A stretch of 39,700 nt of DNA, from positions 1-39,700 of the forward strand of contig JACQCH010000012.1 in the NCBI GenBank assembly GCA_016201735.1, read 5' to 3'. A program made the position numbers and the translations under genes. Origin of the DNA: Candidatus Omnitrophota bacterium. GTDB taxonomy: Bacteria > Omnitrophota > Gorgyraeia > 1-14-0-20-64-10. Numbering within the stretch: position 1 is the first letter of the stretch; every line of letters begins with the position of its first letter. Below are positions 1 through 9,715 of this stretch, one piece after another. The notes below the pieces were generated by a model, which was not told the DNA's origin, did no database searches, and worked only from the letters and a program-made list of their open reading frames with translations.

Positions 1-2
1 CG

Positions 3-137
3 GAACTTGTTGCCGCCATCGCAAGCTATATTCATACGCACAATCAGAATCCGAAAGTTTTTGTTTGGAGCGCTTCGGTGGAGCGCATTATGACCAAGAT
101 CTCCAAATGTAAAGAAGCGTTAGGGACACCACACTAG
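3..137 (+). mobile_element. 3' end of IS630-family transposase (truncated by window start)
   Basis: Frame 3 reads ELVAAIASYIHTHNQNPKVFVWSASVERIMTKISKCKEALGTPH*, resembling the IS630 C-terminus (LVAAI..YI..HN.NPKPFVW.....I..KI...K.AL). Confidence 0.75.
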
Positions 138-196
138 CCAAGAAGATTTGCCGAGATCTAGGAGTCCCTCAGCCTTAGATGTTGTCTGACCAGTGA

Positions 197-202
197 TATA
201 AT
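197..202 (+). promoter_or_regulatory. Extended -10 (TGA-TATAAT) 9 nt upstream of trpB ATG
   Basis: agTGATATAATaattttcttATG. Confidence 0.45.
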
Positions 203-211
203 AATTTTCTT

Positions 212-1429
212 ATGCGTAAGCCCACACTCCCCGATTCCCACGGACGGTTCGGCCCTTTTGGGGGACAGTTTGTCCCGGAAACGCTCATGGCCGCTCTGGC
301 GGAACTGGAATTGGTCTATTCCAAAGCTCGTCGAGACCGCCGGTTTCAGGCCGAGCTTCAGGAGGTCTTGACCCAGTACGCCGGACGCCCCACCCCCCTT
401 TACCACGCTAAGCGGTTAAGCGCCCGCTTGGGTCGTGGGATCCGGGTTTACCTGAAACGGGAAGACCTGCTTCACACCGGCGCCCATAAGATCAACAACA
501 CCCTCGGCCAGGGACTGTTGGCCAAGCGGATGGGGAAGCCGCGCCTCATCGCGGAGACCGGGGCGGGCCAGCACGGAGTGGCGACGGCGACGGTGGCGGC
601 CCTGATGGGGCTGCGCTGTGAAATCTTCATGGGAGAAACCGACATCGTCCGCCAGCGACTGAACGTCGTTCGGATGCGGCTGTTGGGGGCGAAGGTGACT
701 CCAGTCACGAGCGGCTCCAAGACGCTCAAGGACGCTTGCAACGAGGCGATCCGGGACTGGGTGACGAACGTCCGGACCACCCATTACATCATCGGCTCCG
801 TCGTCGGGCCCCACCCGTACCCGATGATCGTGCGGGATTTCCAGTCGGTGATTGGAGTGGAGGCCCGCCGGCAGATCCGGCGGGAAACGGGCCGGCTCCC
901 CAACGCGGTGGTCGCCTGCGTCGGCGGCGGGTCCAACGCGATGGGGATTTTTCATCCGTTCTTTTCGGATCGGTCGGTCCGATTGATCGGAGTGGAGGCG
1001 GCGGGAAAAGGATTTCCAAAAGGCCCGCATTCAGCCACGTTGGTCAAAGGGACGGTAGGGGTGCTTCACGGAACGAGATCGTTCCTTCTGCAGGACAAGG
1101 ACGGCCAGGTGATCGAGGCCCACTCCGTCGCGGCCGGGTTGGACTATCCGGGGGTGGGGCCGGAGCACGCCTACTACAAACAGATTCACCGGGCGGAATA
1201 TCACGCGGTGACCGACAAAGAGGCGCTGGGCGGTTTTCAGTTCCTGGCGGAAACCGAAGGAATCCTTCCGGCTTTGGAACCGTCCCACGCGATCGCCTAT
1301 CTGAAGAAAGCGGCTCCGCGGCTGAAGCGGGGCTCCGTCGTGGTGGTTTGCCTCTCCGGGCGGGGAGACAAGGATGTGGAGCTGATCGCTCAAGAGCTGA
1401 ACGGTCATGGTTCGACAAACTCACCATGA
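212..1429 (+). CDS. trpB: Tryptophan synthase beta chain
   Basis: [57 protein letters not shown] motifs. Confidence 0.97.
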   Translation: MRKPTLPDSHGRFGPFGGQFVPETLMAALAELELVYSKARRDRRFQAELQEVLTQYAGRPTPLYHAKRLSARLGRGIRVYLKREDLLHTGAHKINNTLGQGLLAKRMGKPRLIAETGAGQHGVATATVAALMGLRCEIFMGETDIVRQRLNVVRMRLLGAKVTPVTSGSKTLKDACNEAIRDWVTNVRTTHYIIGSVVGPHPYPMIVRDFQSVIGVEARRQIRRETGRLPNAVVACVGGGSNAMGIFHPFFSDRSVRLIGVEAAGKGFPKGPHSATLVKGTVGVLHGTRSFLLQDKDGQVIEAHSVAAGLDYPGVGPEHAYYKQIHRAEYHAVTDKEALGGFQFLAETEGILPALEPSHAIAYLKKAAPRLKRGSVVVVCLSGRGDKDVELIAQELNGHGSTNSP

Positions 1430-1432
1430 CCG
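1402..1432. repeat. Palindromic element at trpB/trpA junction
   Basis: 9-bp perfect arms cggtcatgg/ccatgaccg around loop ttcgacaaactca; overlaps trpB stop. Confidence 0.6.
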
Positions 1433-1446
1433 GAAGGAAGAATTTC

Positions 1447-2241
1447 ATGAACCGGATTGATTCTCTGTTCGCCCGTCTGCGCCGGGAAAACGGCAAGGCC
1501 CTGATCGCCTATCTGACCGTCGGGTTCCCGTCGCTCCGGGCTCTGCCTGGGATCGTCGATCTGCTGGTTGGTGAAGGGGTGGATCTGATCGAATTGGGGA
1601 TTCCCTTCTCGGATCCGCTGGCCGACGGGCCGACGATTCAAGCCGCCTCCCAGTGGGCTCTGCGCCAGGGGGTGACGGTGGGAAAGGTGTTCGAGGCGGT
1701 GAGAGGTTTAAGGCGTCGGCACCGGGATCTTCCGATCGGGCTGATGACGTACTATAATCCGGTCAACCGGTTTGGCGTCAAAGATTTCTGCCGGGCCTGC
1801 GCCCGTGAACAGGTGGATGGGGTGATCATTCCGGACCTGCCTCCCGAGGAGGCGAACGAATTTATCCGGGCCGCCCGGCCCGCTGGGCTCGACACGATTT
1901 TCCTGGCCGCCCCGACGAGCCCGATCTCCCGGTTGAGGCAGATTGCCCGTTCTTCCCGCGGCTTCATCTATTACGTGAGCTTAACCGGCGTGACTGGGGC
2001 GCGCGCTTCTTTGCCCGGGCAGATGCAGGCTGATGTCCGGTCCATCAAGCGGATGACCCGCCTGCCGGTCTGCGTCGGGTTCGGGATTTCCGGGCCGGCT
2101 CAGGTGCGGCAGGTGGTCCGGGCGGCCGACGGGGTGATCATCGGCTCGGCGCTTCTTAACGCGATCGGTCGGTCTTCCAAGAATTCCTGGAAGCCGGTGG
2201 AAAGTTTTATTCGACTATTGAGGGCTGCCTGTCATGCGTAA
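1447..2241 (+). CDS. trpA: Tryptophan synthase alpha chain (alternative start 1426)
   Basis: AYLTVGFPS, ELGIPFSDPLADGPTIQ, GVIIPDLPPEE, YYVSLTGVTGAR motifs; in frame within ORF 736..2241. Confidence 0.95.
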   Translation: MNRIDSLFARLRRENGKALIAYLTVGFPSLRALPGIVDLLVGEGVDLIELGIPFSDPLADGPTIQAASQWALRQGVTVGKVFEAVRGLRRRHRDLPIGLMTYYNPVNRFGVKDFCRACAREQVDGVIIPDLPPEEANEFIRAARPAGLDTIFLAAPTSPISRLRQIARSSRGFIYYVSLTGVTGARASLPGQMQADVRSIKRMTRLPVCVGFGISGPAQVRQVVRAADGVIIGSALLNAIGRSSKNSWKPVESFIRLLRAACHA

Positions 2242-3325
2242 CAGAACGGCTCCTAAATTGTGGGCGCTGATCATGGCCGGCGGGACCGGGGAACGGCTCT
2301 GGCCCTTGTCGAGGAGGCGGCATCCGAAACAGACGCTGAAGCTGGGAAGCAAACGTTCTCTGCTCCAGGTGGCCGCCGAACGTCTCAGAGGATTGGTTCC
2401 GGACAACCGGATCGTCGTCGTCACGACCAAGAACCAGGCGGCGATCGTCCGGCGGCAGGTCCCGAAGGTTTCTGCGGCCCATTTCTTGGTGGAGCCGGCC
2501 TCCCGGAACACCGCCGCAGCCGTCGGGTTGGGGACCTTGGCGATCCTGCAGGAGGATGCGGACGCGGTCATTCTGGTCACTCCCGCGGATCACCTGATTC
2601 GGCCGGTCCCTGAGTTTCACGTAACGGCGCGTCGGGCCGCTTCCCTCGCCGTGGAGCGGGACGGGCTGGTCTGCTTAGGGATCAAGCCGACCTATCCGGC
2701 GACCGGGTACGGCTACATCGAGCCGATGGGGAAACGGATTCCGTCGGGCGGGTACCGGGTCCGCCGATTTATTGAAAAGCCGATGCTGGCGGTGGCCCAG
2801 GAACTGATCCGCCGGCCCGGGATGGCCTGGAACAGCGGGATCTTCTGCTGGCGGGCGCGGGTGATCCTGGCGGCGATCCGGCAATGGCTGCCCGGTCTTT
2901 ACAGCGGATTGGAGCGGATCGAGCAAGGATGGGGAACACCGGCGGGCAAGGATCGGTTGAGCCAACTGTACCGTCAACTGCCGAGCATCTCGATCGACGT
3001 CGGGGTGCTGGAACGTTCCCGCCATGTCTGGGTGGTTCCGGCCGGTTTCTCCTGGGATGACGTCGGCTCCTGGAACAGTCTGGCTTTTCTCCATGAGGCG
3101 GACCGGGATGGGAATGTGGTTCTGGGAAGCTACGTCGGATTGGAGACGACCGGCTCCGTGATCGTCGGGGAGAATCGGCATTTGGTCGCCACCTTAGGGG
3201 TGAAGGATCTGATCATCGTGCAGGCCCCGGACGCGACGCTGGTCTGCCACAAGAGTCAGGCCCAAGGGGTGCGAAAGCTGGTCGCCCTGATGGCCGGCTC
3301 GCGAGCCATGAAGAGATACTTATGA
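2234..3325 (+). CDS. manC: Mannose-1-phosphate guanylyltransferase
   Basis: IMAGGTGERLWPLSRRRHPKQ, VTPADHLI, FIEKP, WNSGIF, SWDDVGSW motifs. Confidence 0.93.
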   Translation: MRNRTAPKLWALIMAGGTGERLWPLSRRRHPKQTLKLGSKRSLLQVAAERLRGLVPDNRIVVVTTKNQAAIVRRQVPKVSAAHFLVEPASRNTAAAVGLGTLAILQEDADAVILVTPADHLIRPVPEFHVTARRAASLAVERDGLVCLGIKPTYPATGYGYIEPMGKRIPSGGYRVRRFIEKPMLAVAQELIRRPGMAWNSGIFCWRARVILAAIRQWLPGLYSGLERIEQGWGTPAGKDRLSQLYRQLPSISIDVGVLERSRHVWVVPAGFSWDDVGSWNSLAFLHEADRDGNVVLGSYVGLETTGSVIVGENRHLVATLGVKDLIIVQAPDATLVCHKSQAQGVRKLVALMAGSRAMKRYL

Positions 3326-3463
3326 CCCCGCCCCTCCGGAGTATGCCCTCGGTAGAAGGGGTGGATTTTTTAAGATTGTGGGAGACGGCCGAGGGCATCT
3401 GTGCCTTCGGCACAGCGGTTCCATCCCTACAGGGATGGAACCGGAACTCCGGAGGGGCGGGGT
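3325..3463. repeat. Multi-branched palindromic element between manC and M16 protease gene
   Basis: Perfect 17-bp outer arms accccgcccctccggag (3325-3341)/ctccggaggggcggggt (3447-3463) enclosing three further hairpins: 3343-3352/3389-3398, 3399-3415, 3418-3442. Confidence 0.85.
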
Positions 3464-4763
3464 GACGCCGACCCATTATCGGATTGGGCGCCACGCGTAT
3501 CACCGGACCGTGCTGTCGAACGGCTTGAGGATCGTCTCCGCTCCGCGGCATGAGGCGGAGTCGGTCACCGTCGGGGTTTGGATCAACGCCGGCGGGCGGC
3601 ATGAGAACCTCCGCTTAAACGGAATTTCCCATTTCTTGGAGCACCTTCTGTTCAAAGGGACGGCCCGGTTCTCTTCCCGGATGATCAAGGAAGCGATCGA
3701 GGGCCGGGGCGGGGCGCTCAATGCCTTCACCGACGAGGAATTCACCTGCGTCTGGGCGAAGGTTCAGCCGAAAGATCTTAAGACCACGGTCCAGGTTCTG
3801 ACCGAGATGGTTCTCTACTCCAAGCTGGACTTAAAGGAGATGGAGAAGGAACGGGCTGTGATCCTGGAAGAGATCCGGATGTACCGGGATCTGCCGATGC
3901 AGTCGGTTCACGACCTGTTGAATGGGCTGCTTTGGCCGAAGCACCCTCTGGGGATGATCCTTTCCGGGACGGAAAATTCCGTCCGCCGGATCCGGAAAGG
4001 AGATTTGGTCTCGTATCAGCGGCGGCACTACACGCCGGTGAACATCGTGATCGCCGCCTGCGGCCGGTTGAGCCACCGGGCGTTGGTGGAGGCCGTATCC
4101 GACTTATGGAAGAAGATTCCGCCGGGAAATCCGCAGAGGCCCCGGCGGGTCGTGCAGAATCAGCGCTCACCCCGCCTGAAGGTGGAGGTTAAGGAAACCG
4201 AGCAGACCCATCTGTGCCTGGGATTCCATGCCTTCCCCCGGAACCATCCGCATGCCCACGCGCTGAATCTGCTCAACGTGATCTTGGGCGGCAACATGTC
4301 TTCCCGGCTGTTCCAGAGGGTGAGGGAGGACCGGGGGCTGGCGTACGAGATCGGCTCCCAGGTGAGGCGCTTCCGGGACACCGGGCTTTTCTCCATCGCC
4401 GCGGGAGTGGAGCACCGGCATCTTGCCCGGTGCCTGGAGGTGATCTTGAAGGAATTGTCCCGGGTCTGCAAAGAGCCGGTGCGGCCCAAAGAATTCGAGC
4501 AGGCGCTGGAATTCTTCATCGGCCAGCTTCTTTTTTCTTTGGAAGACACGAGCGAACACATGTCCTGGATCGGGGAATGTGAGATGATCTTAGGCAGGGT
4601 GCAGCCGGTGGAAGCGGTCTTAGCTCAAGTTCAGCGGGTCAAGAGAGAGTACTTAACCCAGGTCGCCCGGGCGATCCTCCGGTCAAACCACTTAAGTCTC
4701 GCCGTCATCGGGCCGGTGGCTAAAAAGGTTTCGGGCGGTCTGCCGAAACTTCTGGAGCTTTAA
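3462..4763 (+). CDS. M16 family zinc peptidase (processing peptidase-like)
   Basis: NGLRIV, GGRHEN...ISHFLEHLLFKGT (HxxEH), SRLFQRVREDRGLAYEIGS; GTG start at 3462 preferred over ORF-track 3378. Confidence 0.9.
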   Translation: MTPTHYRIGRHAYHRTVLSNGLRIVSAPRHEAESVTVGVWINAGGRHENLRLNGISHFLEHLLFKGTARFSSRMIKEAIEGRGGALNAFTDEEFTCVWAKVQPKDLKTTVQVLTEMVLYSKLDLKEMEKERAVILEEIRMYRDLPMQSVHDLLNGLLWPKHPLGMILSGTENSVRRIRKGDLVSYQRRHYTPVNIVIAACGRLSHRALVEAVSDLWKKIPPGNPQRPRRVVQNQRSPRLKVEVKETEQTHLCLGFHAFPRNHPHAHALNLLNVILGGNMSSRLFQRVREDRGLAYEIGSQVRRFRDTGLFSIAAGVEHRHLARCLEVILKELSRVCKEPVRPKEFEQALEFFIGQLLFSLEDTSEHMSWIGECEMILGRVQPVEAVLAQVQRVKREYLTQVARAILRSNHLSLAVIGPVAKKVSGGLPKLLEL

Positions 4764-4766
4764 AGG

Positions 4767-5417
4767 ATGATTCCTCAAGCGATCCTGGTGGCTCCCTCCA
4801 TGCTGGCGGCCGACTTCGGCCGGCTGGCCGAAGAGACCCGGCGGGTGGAAGCCGCCGGCGCCGACTGGATTCATCTCGACGTCATGGACGGCCATTTCGT
4901 TCCGAACCTCACCATCGGCCCGCAGGCGGTCGCGGCCCTGCGGCCGGTCACCCGTCTTCCTCTGGATGTTCACCTGATGATCGAGTCGCCGGATCGGTAT
5001 CTGCCGGCCTTCATCGAGGCGGGGGCGGACCGGGTGACCGTGCACGCGGAGGCCTGTCCCGATTTGAAGAAGGTGGTCGGGCAGATCCGGCGGCTCGGCG
5101 CGAAGGTCGGAGTGGCCCTGCGGCCCCAGACGGGGATCGAGGTGTTGAAGCCGGTCCTGGATCAGATCGACCTGGCCCTCCTGATGACGGTCAACCCCGG
5201 TTTCGGGGGGCAGGCCTTTATGCCGGAGGTTCTGCCGAAGATCGAGAGCTTACGGAAACTGACCGACCGCCATATCCAGGTGGATGGAGGGATTAACTAT
5301 GAGACGGCGCGGAGCACCCACTCGGCCGGAGCCGACGTGATGGTGGCCGGCACCTACATTTTTCGGTCCGCTGATCCGAAACAGGCGATTCAATCCCTGA
5401 AGGGACTGGCTGGATGA
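4767..5417 (+). CDS. rpe: Ribulose-phosphate 3-epimerase
   Basis: APSMLAADFGRL, WIHLDVMDGHFVPNLTIGP, DVHLMI, MTVNPGFGGQAF, VDGGI motifs. Confidence 0.96.
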   Translation: MIPQAILVAPSMLAADFGRLAEETRRVEAAGADWIHLDVMDGHFVPNLTIGPQAVAALRPVTRLPLDVHLMIESPDRYLPAFIEAGADRVTVHAEACPDLKKVVGQIRRLGAKVGVALRPQTGIEVLKPVLDQIDLALLMTVNPGFGGQAFMPEVLPKIESLRKLTDRHIQVDGGINYETARSTHSAGADVMVAGTYIFRSADPKQAIQSLKGLAG

Positions 5418-6853
5418 GTGACGTGATCAAATTCGGGACCGACGGTTGGCGGGCGCTGGTGGCGGAGGAATTCACCTTTCCGAATGTCCGGCTCGTTTCG
5501 CAGGCCGCGGCCTCTTATTTGAGAAATCATTTGAAGCGGGACCGCCGCAGGACCGTCATCGTCGGGTACGACACCCGTCCGCTCGGCGACCGGTTCGCGC
5601 AGGTGGTGGCGGAGATCATGGGGGGGAACGGTTTTGAGGTCCTGCTCACCCAAGGGCCGATGCCGACCCCGGCGATCAGCAACGCGATCCGCCAGCACCG
5701 CCTTCAAGGAGGGGTGGTGATCACCGCCAGCCACAATCCGTTCACCTACAATGGATTCAAGTTCAAGCCGTTCTACGCGGGTCCCGCCGAGTCGCAGATG
5801 ACCCGCTGGATCGAGCAGAGGTTGTCCCGGGAACCGGTCCGCCGGCTTCCCCTCGGAGAGGGATTGAGAAAGAAACGGATCCGCTGGGTCGATCTGGCCC
5901 CCGGCTATCTTTCTCTTCTGCGCAACTACGTGGAGTGGCCGATCCTGCGCAAGGCCCGGTTAAAGGTGGGCTACGACTCGATGCTGGGAGCGGGTCAGGA
6001 CTTGCTCCAGCGGGTCACGGCCGGCGGCCGGCTGACGATTGTTCCGGTGGAACGATCCGGCCCATTGAAGAGCAGCCACCGGCCGGAACCGGTCGGAGAA
6101 CAACTGGAGGCGTTGGGCTCGGTGGTGCGGAGGCATCGCTGCGACGTGGGGCTGGCCACCGACGGGGACGCCGACCGGATCGGGTTGGTCGATTCCCGCG
6201 GGCGGTTCGTCAGTTCCCAGCAGACGATGTGTCTGATGTTGTGGCACATGCTCGAAGACCGGGGATGGCGGGGAATGGTGGTCACGACGGTTGCCGGCAC
6301 GAACGTGATGGACCGGATCGCCGCCCAATTCGGGGTCCCGTTCAAGCGGACCCCCGTCGGCTTCAAGCACATCGCCCGGCTGATGCGCCAAACGCAAGTC
6401 CTTTTCGGCGGAGAGGAGTCGGGCGGGTTTGGTTTCCGGAACACGGTCCCGGAACGGGACGGGCTTTTGGGCGGTCTTTTAATTTTGGAGATGATGGCGA
6501 TGCGGCGCAAAGGTTTAGTGGAACTCCTGGCCGAGTTAAAGGCCCGGTTCGGCGGTTGGGCCTATTCCCGGGCTGACCTGGCCCTCTCCAAACCGGTTGA
6601 TCCGGAACGCCTGCGGGAATGGGCGAAGAAAGCCGCGCGCAACTCTTCCCACCTGGGCGGCGGGTTGCGCTTCAAGGAAATTCAGACGCTCGACGGGGCG
6701 AAGGTGATCTTGGACGATCAAAGCTGGCTGCTGCTTCGGCCTTCCGGCACCGAGCCGCTGCTTCGGATCTACGCCGAGGCCCGGTCCGATAAACAGCTCA
6801 AGACCCTGCTGAAGGCCGGCCAGGCGATCGGCCGCCGGTTGGTTGGAAAATAA
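5414..6853 (+). CDS. Phosphoglucomutase/phosphomannomutase family protein
   Basis: FGTDGWRA, GYDTRP, TASHNPFTYNGFK, TDGDADRIGLVD, GGEESGGFG, RPSGTEPLLRIYAE. Confidence 0.93.
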   Translation: MSDVIKFGTDGWRALVAEEFTFPNVRLVSQAAASYLRNHLKRDRRRTVIVGYDTRPLGDRFAQVVAEIMGGNGFEVLLTQGPMPTPAISNAIRQHRLQGGVVITASHNPFTYNGFKFKPFYAGPAESQMTRWIEQRLSREPVRRLPLGEGLRKKRIRWVDLAPGYLSLLRNYVEWPILRKARLKVGYDSMLGAGQDLLQRVTAGGRLTIVPVERSGPLKSSHRPEPVGEQLEALGSVVRRHRCDVGLATDGDADRIGLVDSRGRFVSSQQTMCLMLWHMLEDRGWRGMVVTTVAGTNVMDRIAAQFGVPFKRTPVGFKHIARLMRQTQVLFGGEESGGFGFRNTVPERDGLLGGLLILEMMAMRRKGLVELLAELKARFGGWAYSRADLALSKPVDPERLREWAKKAARNSSHLGGGLRFKEIQTLDGAKVILDDQSWLLLRPSGTEPLLRIYAEARSDKQLKTLLKAGQAIGRRLVGK

Positions 6854-6863
6854 GTCGCCCCGC

Positions 6864-8654
6864 ATGGATCAATCCCACATCCGGAATTTCTGCGTCATCG
6901 CCCACATCGATCACGGCAAGTCCACCTTGGCGGACCGGCTGCTTCTGAGGACGGGAGCGATCTCTCCACGGGAGTTCCGGGACCAGCTCCTGGACGACAT
7001 GGACCTGGAGCGGGAACGGGGGATCACGATCAAGGCCTCCGCGGTCCGGATGTCCTACACCGCCGCCGACGGGAAATCTTATCTGCTGAATTTGATCGAT
7101 ACCCCCGGCCACGTCGATTTCTCCTACGAGGTGGCAAAATCCCTCCGGGCCTGCGAGGGAGCCCTTTTGGTGGTGGATGCCACTCAAGGGGTGGAGGCCC
7201 AGACCGTCGCCAATTTTTACCAGGCCCGGGACCTGGGGCTTAAAATCATCCCGGTGATCAACAAGATCGATTTGAATACCGCCCGCGTCGATTCCGTCCG
7301 GGAAGAACTTAAAACCACGCTGGGGTTGATGCAGGACCCGATCCTGGTCAGCGCCAAGGAAGGCACTCACATCGACGAATTGCTGGAGCGGATCGTCAAG
7401 GAGATCCCCCCTCCCGGCGGCTCCCGAGGCCAGCCGCTTCAGGCGCTGGTGTTCGATTCCGCGTTTGATCCGTACAAAGGAGTGGTGGTTTACATCCGGC
7501 TGTTCAACGGCTCGGTCAAGCCGGGCGAGACGATGCTCCTGATGGGTACCAAGCAAACCCATGAGGTGCTGGAGGCCGGAGTCTTCATGCCCAGGGCCCA
7601 GGCCGTGGAGAAACTTTCCTGCGGGGAGGTCGGCTACTTGACCTGCAACATCAAGGATCCGAAAGAGGTCCGGGCCGGCGACACGGTGACCGATTTTAAG
7701 GCCCCCACCTCCCAGTCCCTTCCCGGCTACCGGAAGGTCCGGCCCCTGGTCTTCTGCGGGATTTACCCGATCAATCCCGGCGACTACAGCCATCTTCGGG
7801 ACGCGCTGGGTAAGCTGGCCCTCTCCGACGCCTCCTTTGAGTATCAAGTGGAGAATTCCAGCTCCTTCGGGATGGGGTACCGGTGCGGTTTCCTGGGACT
7901 GCTTCACATGGAGATCATCCAGGAGCGGCTGGAACGGGAGTTTGATCTGAATCTGATCGCCACGACCCCGAGCGTCGTTTACCAGGTGGTCCTTCAGGGG
8001 AATGAAACCCTCGAGATCGACAATCCCACCAAACTTCCGGAGACCGGGCGGATCCAGCGGATCGAGGAGCCGATGATCAAGGCCTTCCTGATCGTGCCGA
8101 GCAGCGCGCTGGGCAACGTGATGCAGTTGGGGATGAGCCGGCGTGGGATCTATTCCTCGACCGAATATCTGGGAGCCGACCGGGCGATGCTGGTGTATGA
8201 GTTCCCGCTGGCGGAGGTGCTGGTCGATTTCCACGACCGGCTGAAATCGGCCACCCGGGGATACGGCTCGATGGACTATGAATTCATCGGCTACCGGCCG
8301 GCAGACCTGGTAAAATTGGAGATTCTGTTGAACGGGGTGCCGTGCGATCCGCTGGCGGCCATCGTGCCGAAAGAAAAGGCGTACACCCGCGGAAAGGAGA
8401 TCGTCGAGAAACTGCAGGAGGCGATTCCCCGTCAGCTGTTCGAGGTGGCGATCCAGGCGGCCGTCGGCACCCGGGTGATCGCCCGGGAAACGGTCCGCCC
8501 GATGGCCAAGCACGTGACCGGAAAATGCTACGGCGGGGACATCACCCGCAAACGCAAACTCTGGGAGAAACAACGGGAAGGGAAGAAGCGGATGAAGATG
8601 TTCGGGAAGGTGGAGATTCCTCAAGAGGCCTTCATGGCGATCCTTAAAATTTAG
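6864..8654 (+). CDS. lepA: Elongation factor 4 (LepA)
   Basis: NFCVIAHIDHGKSTLADRLL, DTPGHVDFSYEV, NKIDL, C-terminal YGGDITRKRKLWEKQREGKKRMK. Confidence 0.98.
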   Translation: MDQSHIRNFCVIAHIDHGKSTLADRLLLRTGAISPREFRDQLLDDMDLERERGITIKASAVRMSYTAADGKSYLLNLIDTPGHVDFSYEVAKSLRACEGALLVVDATQGVEAQTVANFYQARDLGLKIIPVINKIDLNTARVDSVREELKTTLGLMQDPILVSAKEGTHIDELLERIVKEIPPPGGSRGQPLQALVFDSAFDPYKGVVVYIRLFNGSVKPGETMLLMGTKQTHEVLEAGVFMPRAQAVEKLSCGEVGYLTCNIKDPKEVRAGDTVTDFKAPTSQSLPGYRKVRPLVFCGIYPINPGDYSHLRDALGKLALSDASFEYQVENSSSFGMGYRCGFLGLLHMEIIQERLEREFDLNLIATTPSVVYQVVLQGNETLEIDNPTKLPETGRIQRIEEPMIKAFLIVPSSALGNVMQLGMSRRGIYSSTEYLGADRAMLVYEFPLAEVLVDFHDRLKSATRGYGSMDYEFIGYRPADLVKLEILLNGVPCDPLAAIVPKEKAYTRGKEIVEKLQEAIPRQLFEVAIQAAVGTRVIARETVRPMAKHVTGKCYGGDITRKRKLWEKQREGKKRMKMFGKVEIPQEAFMAILKI

Positions 8655-8655
8655 C

Positions 8656-9237
8656 ATGGCGAACCGACCTCCTAAATCGGTGTTCCGAGAATACGTCGAG
8701 TCGCTGGTCGTTGCGGTCCTGCTGGCCCTGGTGGTCCGGACCTTCTTCGTGCAGGCCTTCAAGATTCCGACCGGTTCCATGCGCCCGACCCTGATGGAAG
8801 GGGATCGGATCCTGGTCAACAAGGTGGTTTACGGGATCCGGATCCCGTTCATGGTCTGGCACCTTCCGGCCGTCCGCCCGCCGCGGCGGGGAGATCTGGT
8901 GGTTTTTCACGCGCCGGATGACAAGCACCGGGATTTCATCAAACGGCTGGCGGCCATCGGCGGGGATGAATTGGAGATCCGGGACCTGCGCCTCTGGATC
9001 AACGGCCGTCCCTTAACCGAGCCGCCCGTCTTTCGCGAGATGAGCTACTACAACCGGGGAACCTATGGGGAGCTGGGCAAGCCGGTCAAGGTTCCTGAAA
9101 GATATTATTTCTTTCTGGGAGACAATTCCAACTCCTCCCGGGACTCCCGCTATTGGGGATTCCTCCCGGAGGATCAGGTCATCGGCAAGGCATTCTTGAT
9201 TTATTGGCCGCCCCGGCGGATCCGGTGGCTAAAATAG
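8656..9237 (+). CDS. lepB: Signal peptidase I
   Basis: IPTGSMRPTLMEGDRILVNK, RGDLVVFHAPDD...FIKRLAAIGGD, LGDNSNSSRDSRYWGF. Confidence 0.95.
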   Translation: MANRPPKSVFREYVESLVVAVLLALVVRTFFVQAFKIPTGSMRPTLMEGDRILVNKVVYGIRIPFMVWHLPAVRPPRRGDLVVFHAPDDKHRDFIKRLAAIGGDELEIRDLRLWINGRPLTEPPVFREMSYYNRGTYGELGKPVKVPERYYFFLGDNSNSSRDSRYWGFLPEDQVIGKAFLIYWPPRRIRWLK

Positions 9238-9276
9238 AAAGAGTGAGGTAAACTTATGATCAAGGAGGGATCTTCC

Positions 9277-9711
9277 ATGCGAACAACAAGCATTTTCATT
9301 GTGTTGGGATTGGCTCTCATGGGTTGCGCGACGGCTACTCCAACCCAGAAGGGGGCGGTGGGCGGTTCCATGATTGGGGCAGGGCTTGGGGCGATTATCG
9401 GAAATCAGTCCGGTAAGGCGGCGGAAGGGGCCTTGATCGGCGCCGCGGCCGGCGGTTTGGGAGGGGCCTTGGTGGGAGATGCGATGGCCTCCCAATTCTG
9501 CCCGACCTGCGGGCGGGAATATTTCGCCGATCAAACCCATTGCCCGATGGACGGAACTCCTCTGCGACACAAGGGAGCGCCTCCTCAGACTGCCGAGCAG
9601 CAGAAGACGCAGACGGCGATGCCCTATTTCTGCCCCGCGTGCGGCTATCAGGGAGAGAAGGAAGGATTCTGCCCGAACGACGGAACCAAGTTAAAGGGAA
9701 AAACGTCGTAA
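9277..9711 (+). CDS. Lipoprotein with glycine-zipper segment and two zinc-ribbon-like CxxC pairs
   Basis: Signal + lipobox LALMGC; GAVGGSMIGAGLGAIIGN...GALIGAAAGGLGGALVGD; CPTCG/HCPMDGT and CPACG/CPNDGT; AAGGAGG 8-9 nt upstream of ATG 9277. Confidence 0.75.
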   Translation: MRTTSIFIVLGLALMGCATATPTQKGAVGGSMIGAGLGAIIGNQSGKAAEGALIGAAAGGLGGALVGDAMASQFCPTCGREYFADQTHCPMDGTPLRHKGAPPQTAEQQKTQTAMPYFCPACGYQGEKEGFCPNDGTKLKGKTS

Positions 9712-9715
9712 ATTT

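Noticed and set aside
736-1425. N-terminal extension of the trpA ORF
   Set aside because: Off-frame shadow of trpB; TrpA homology starts at about 1447.
6798-8822. Long minus-strand ORF (674 aa)
   Set aside because: Antisense to lepA/lepB, His/Pro/Asp-rich low-plausibility translation; artefact of high GC codon bias.
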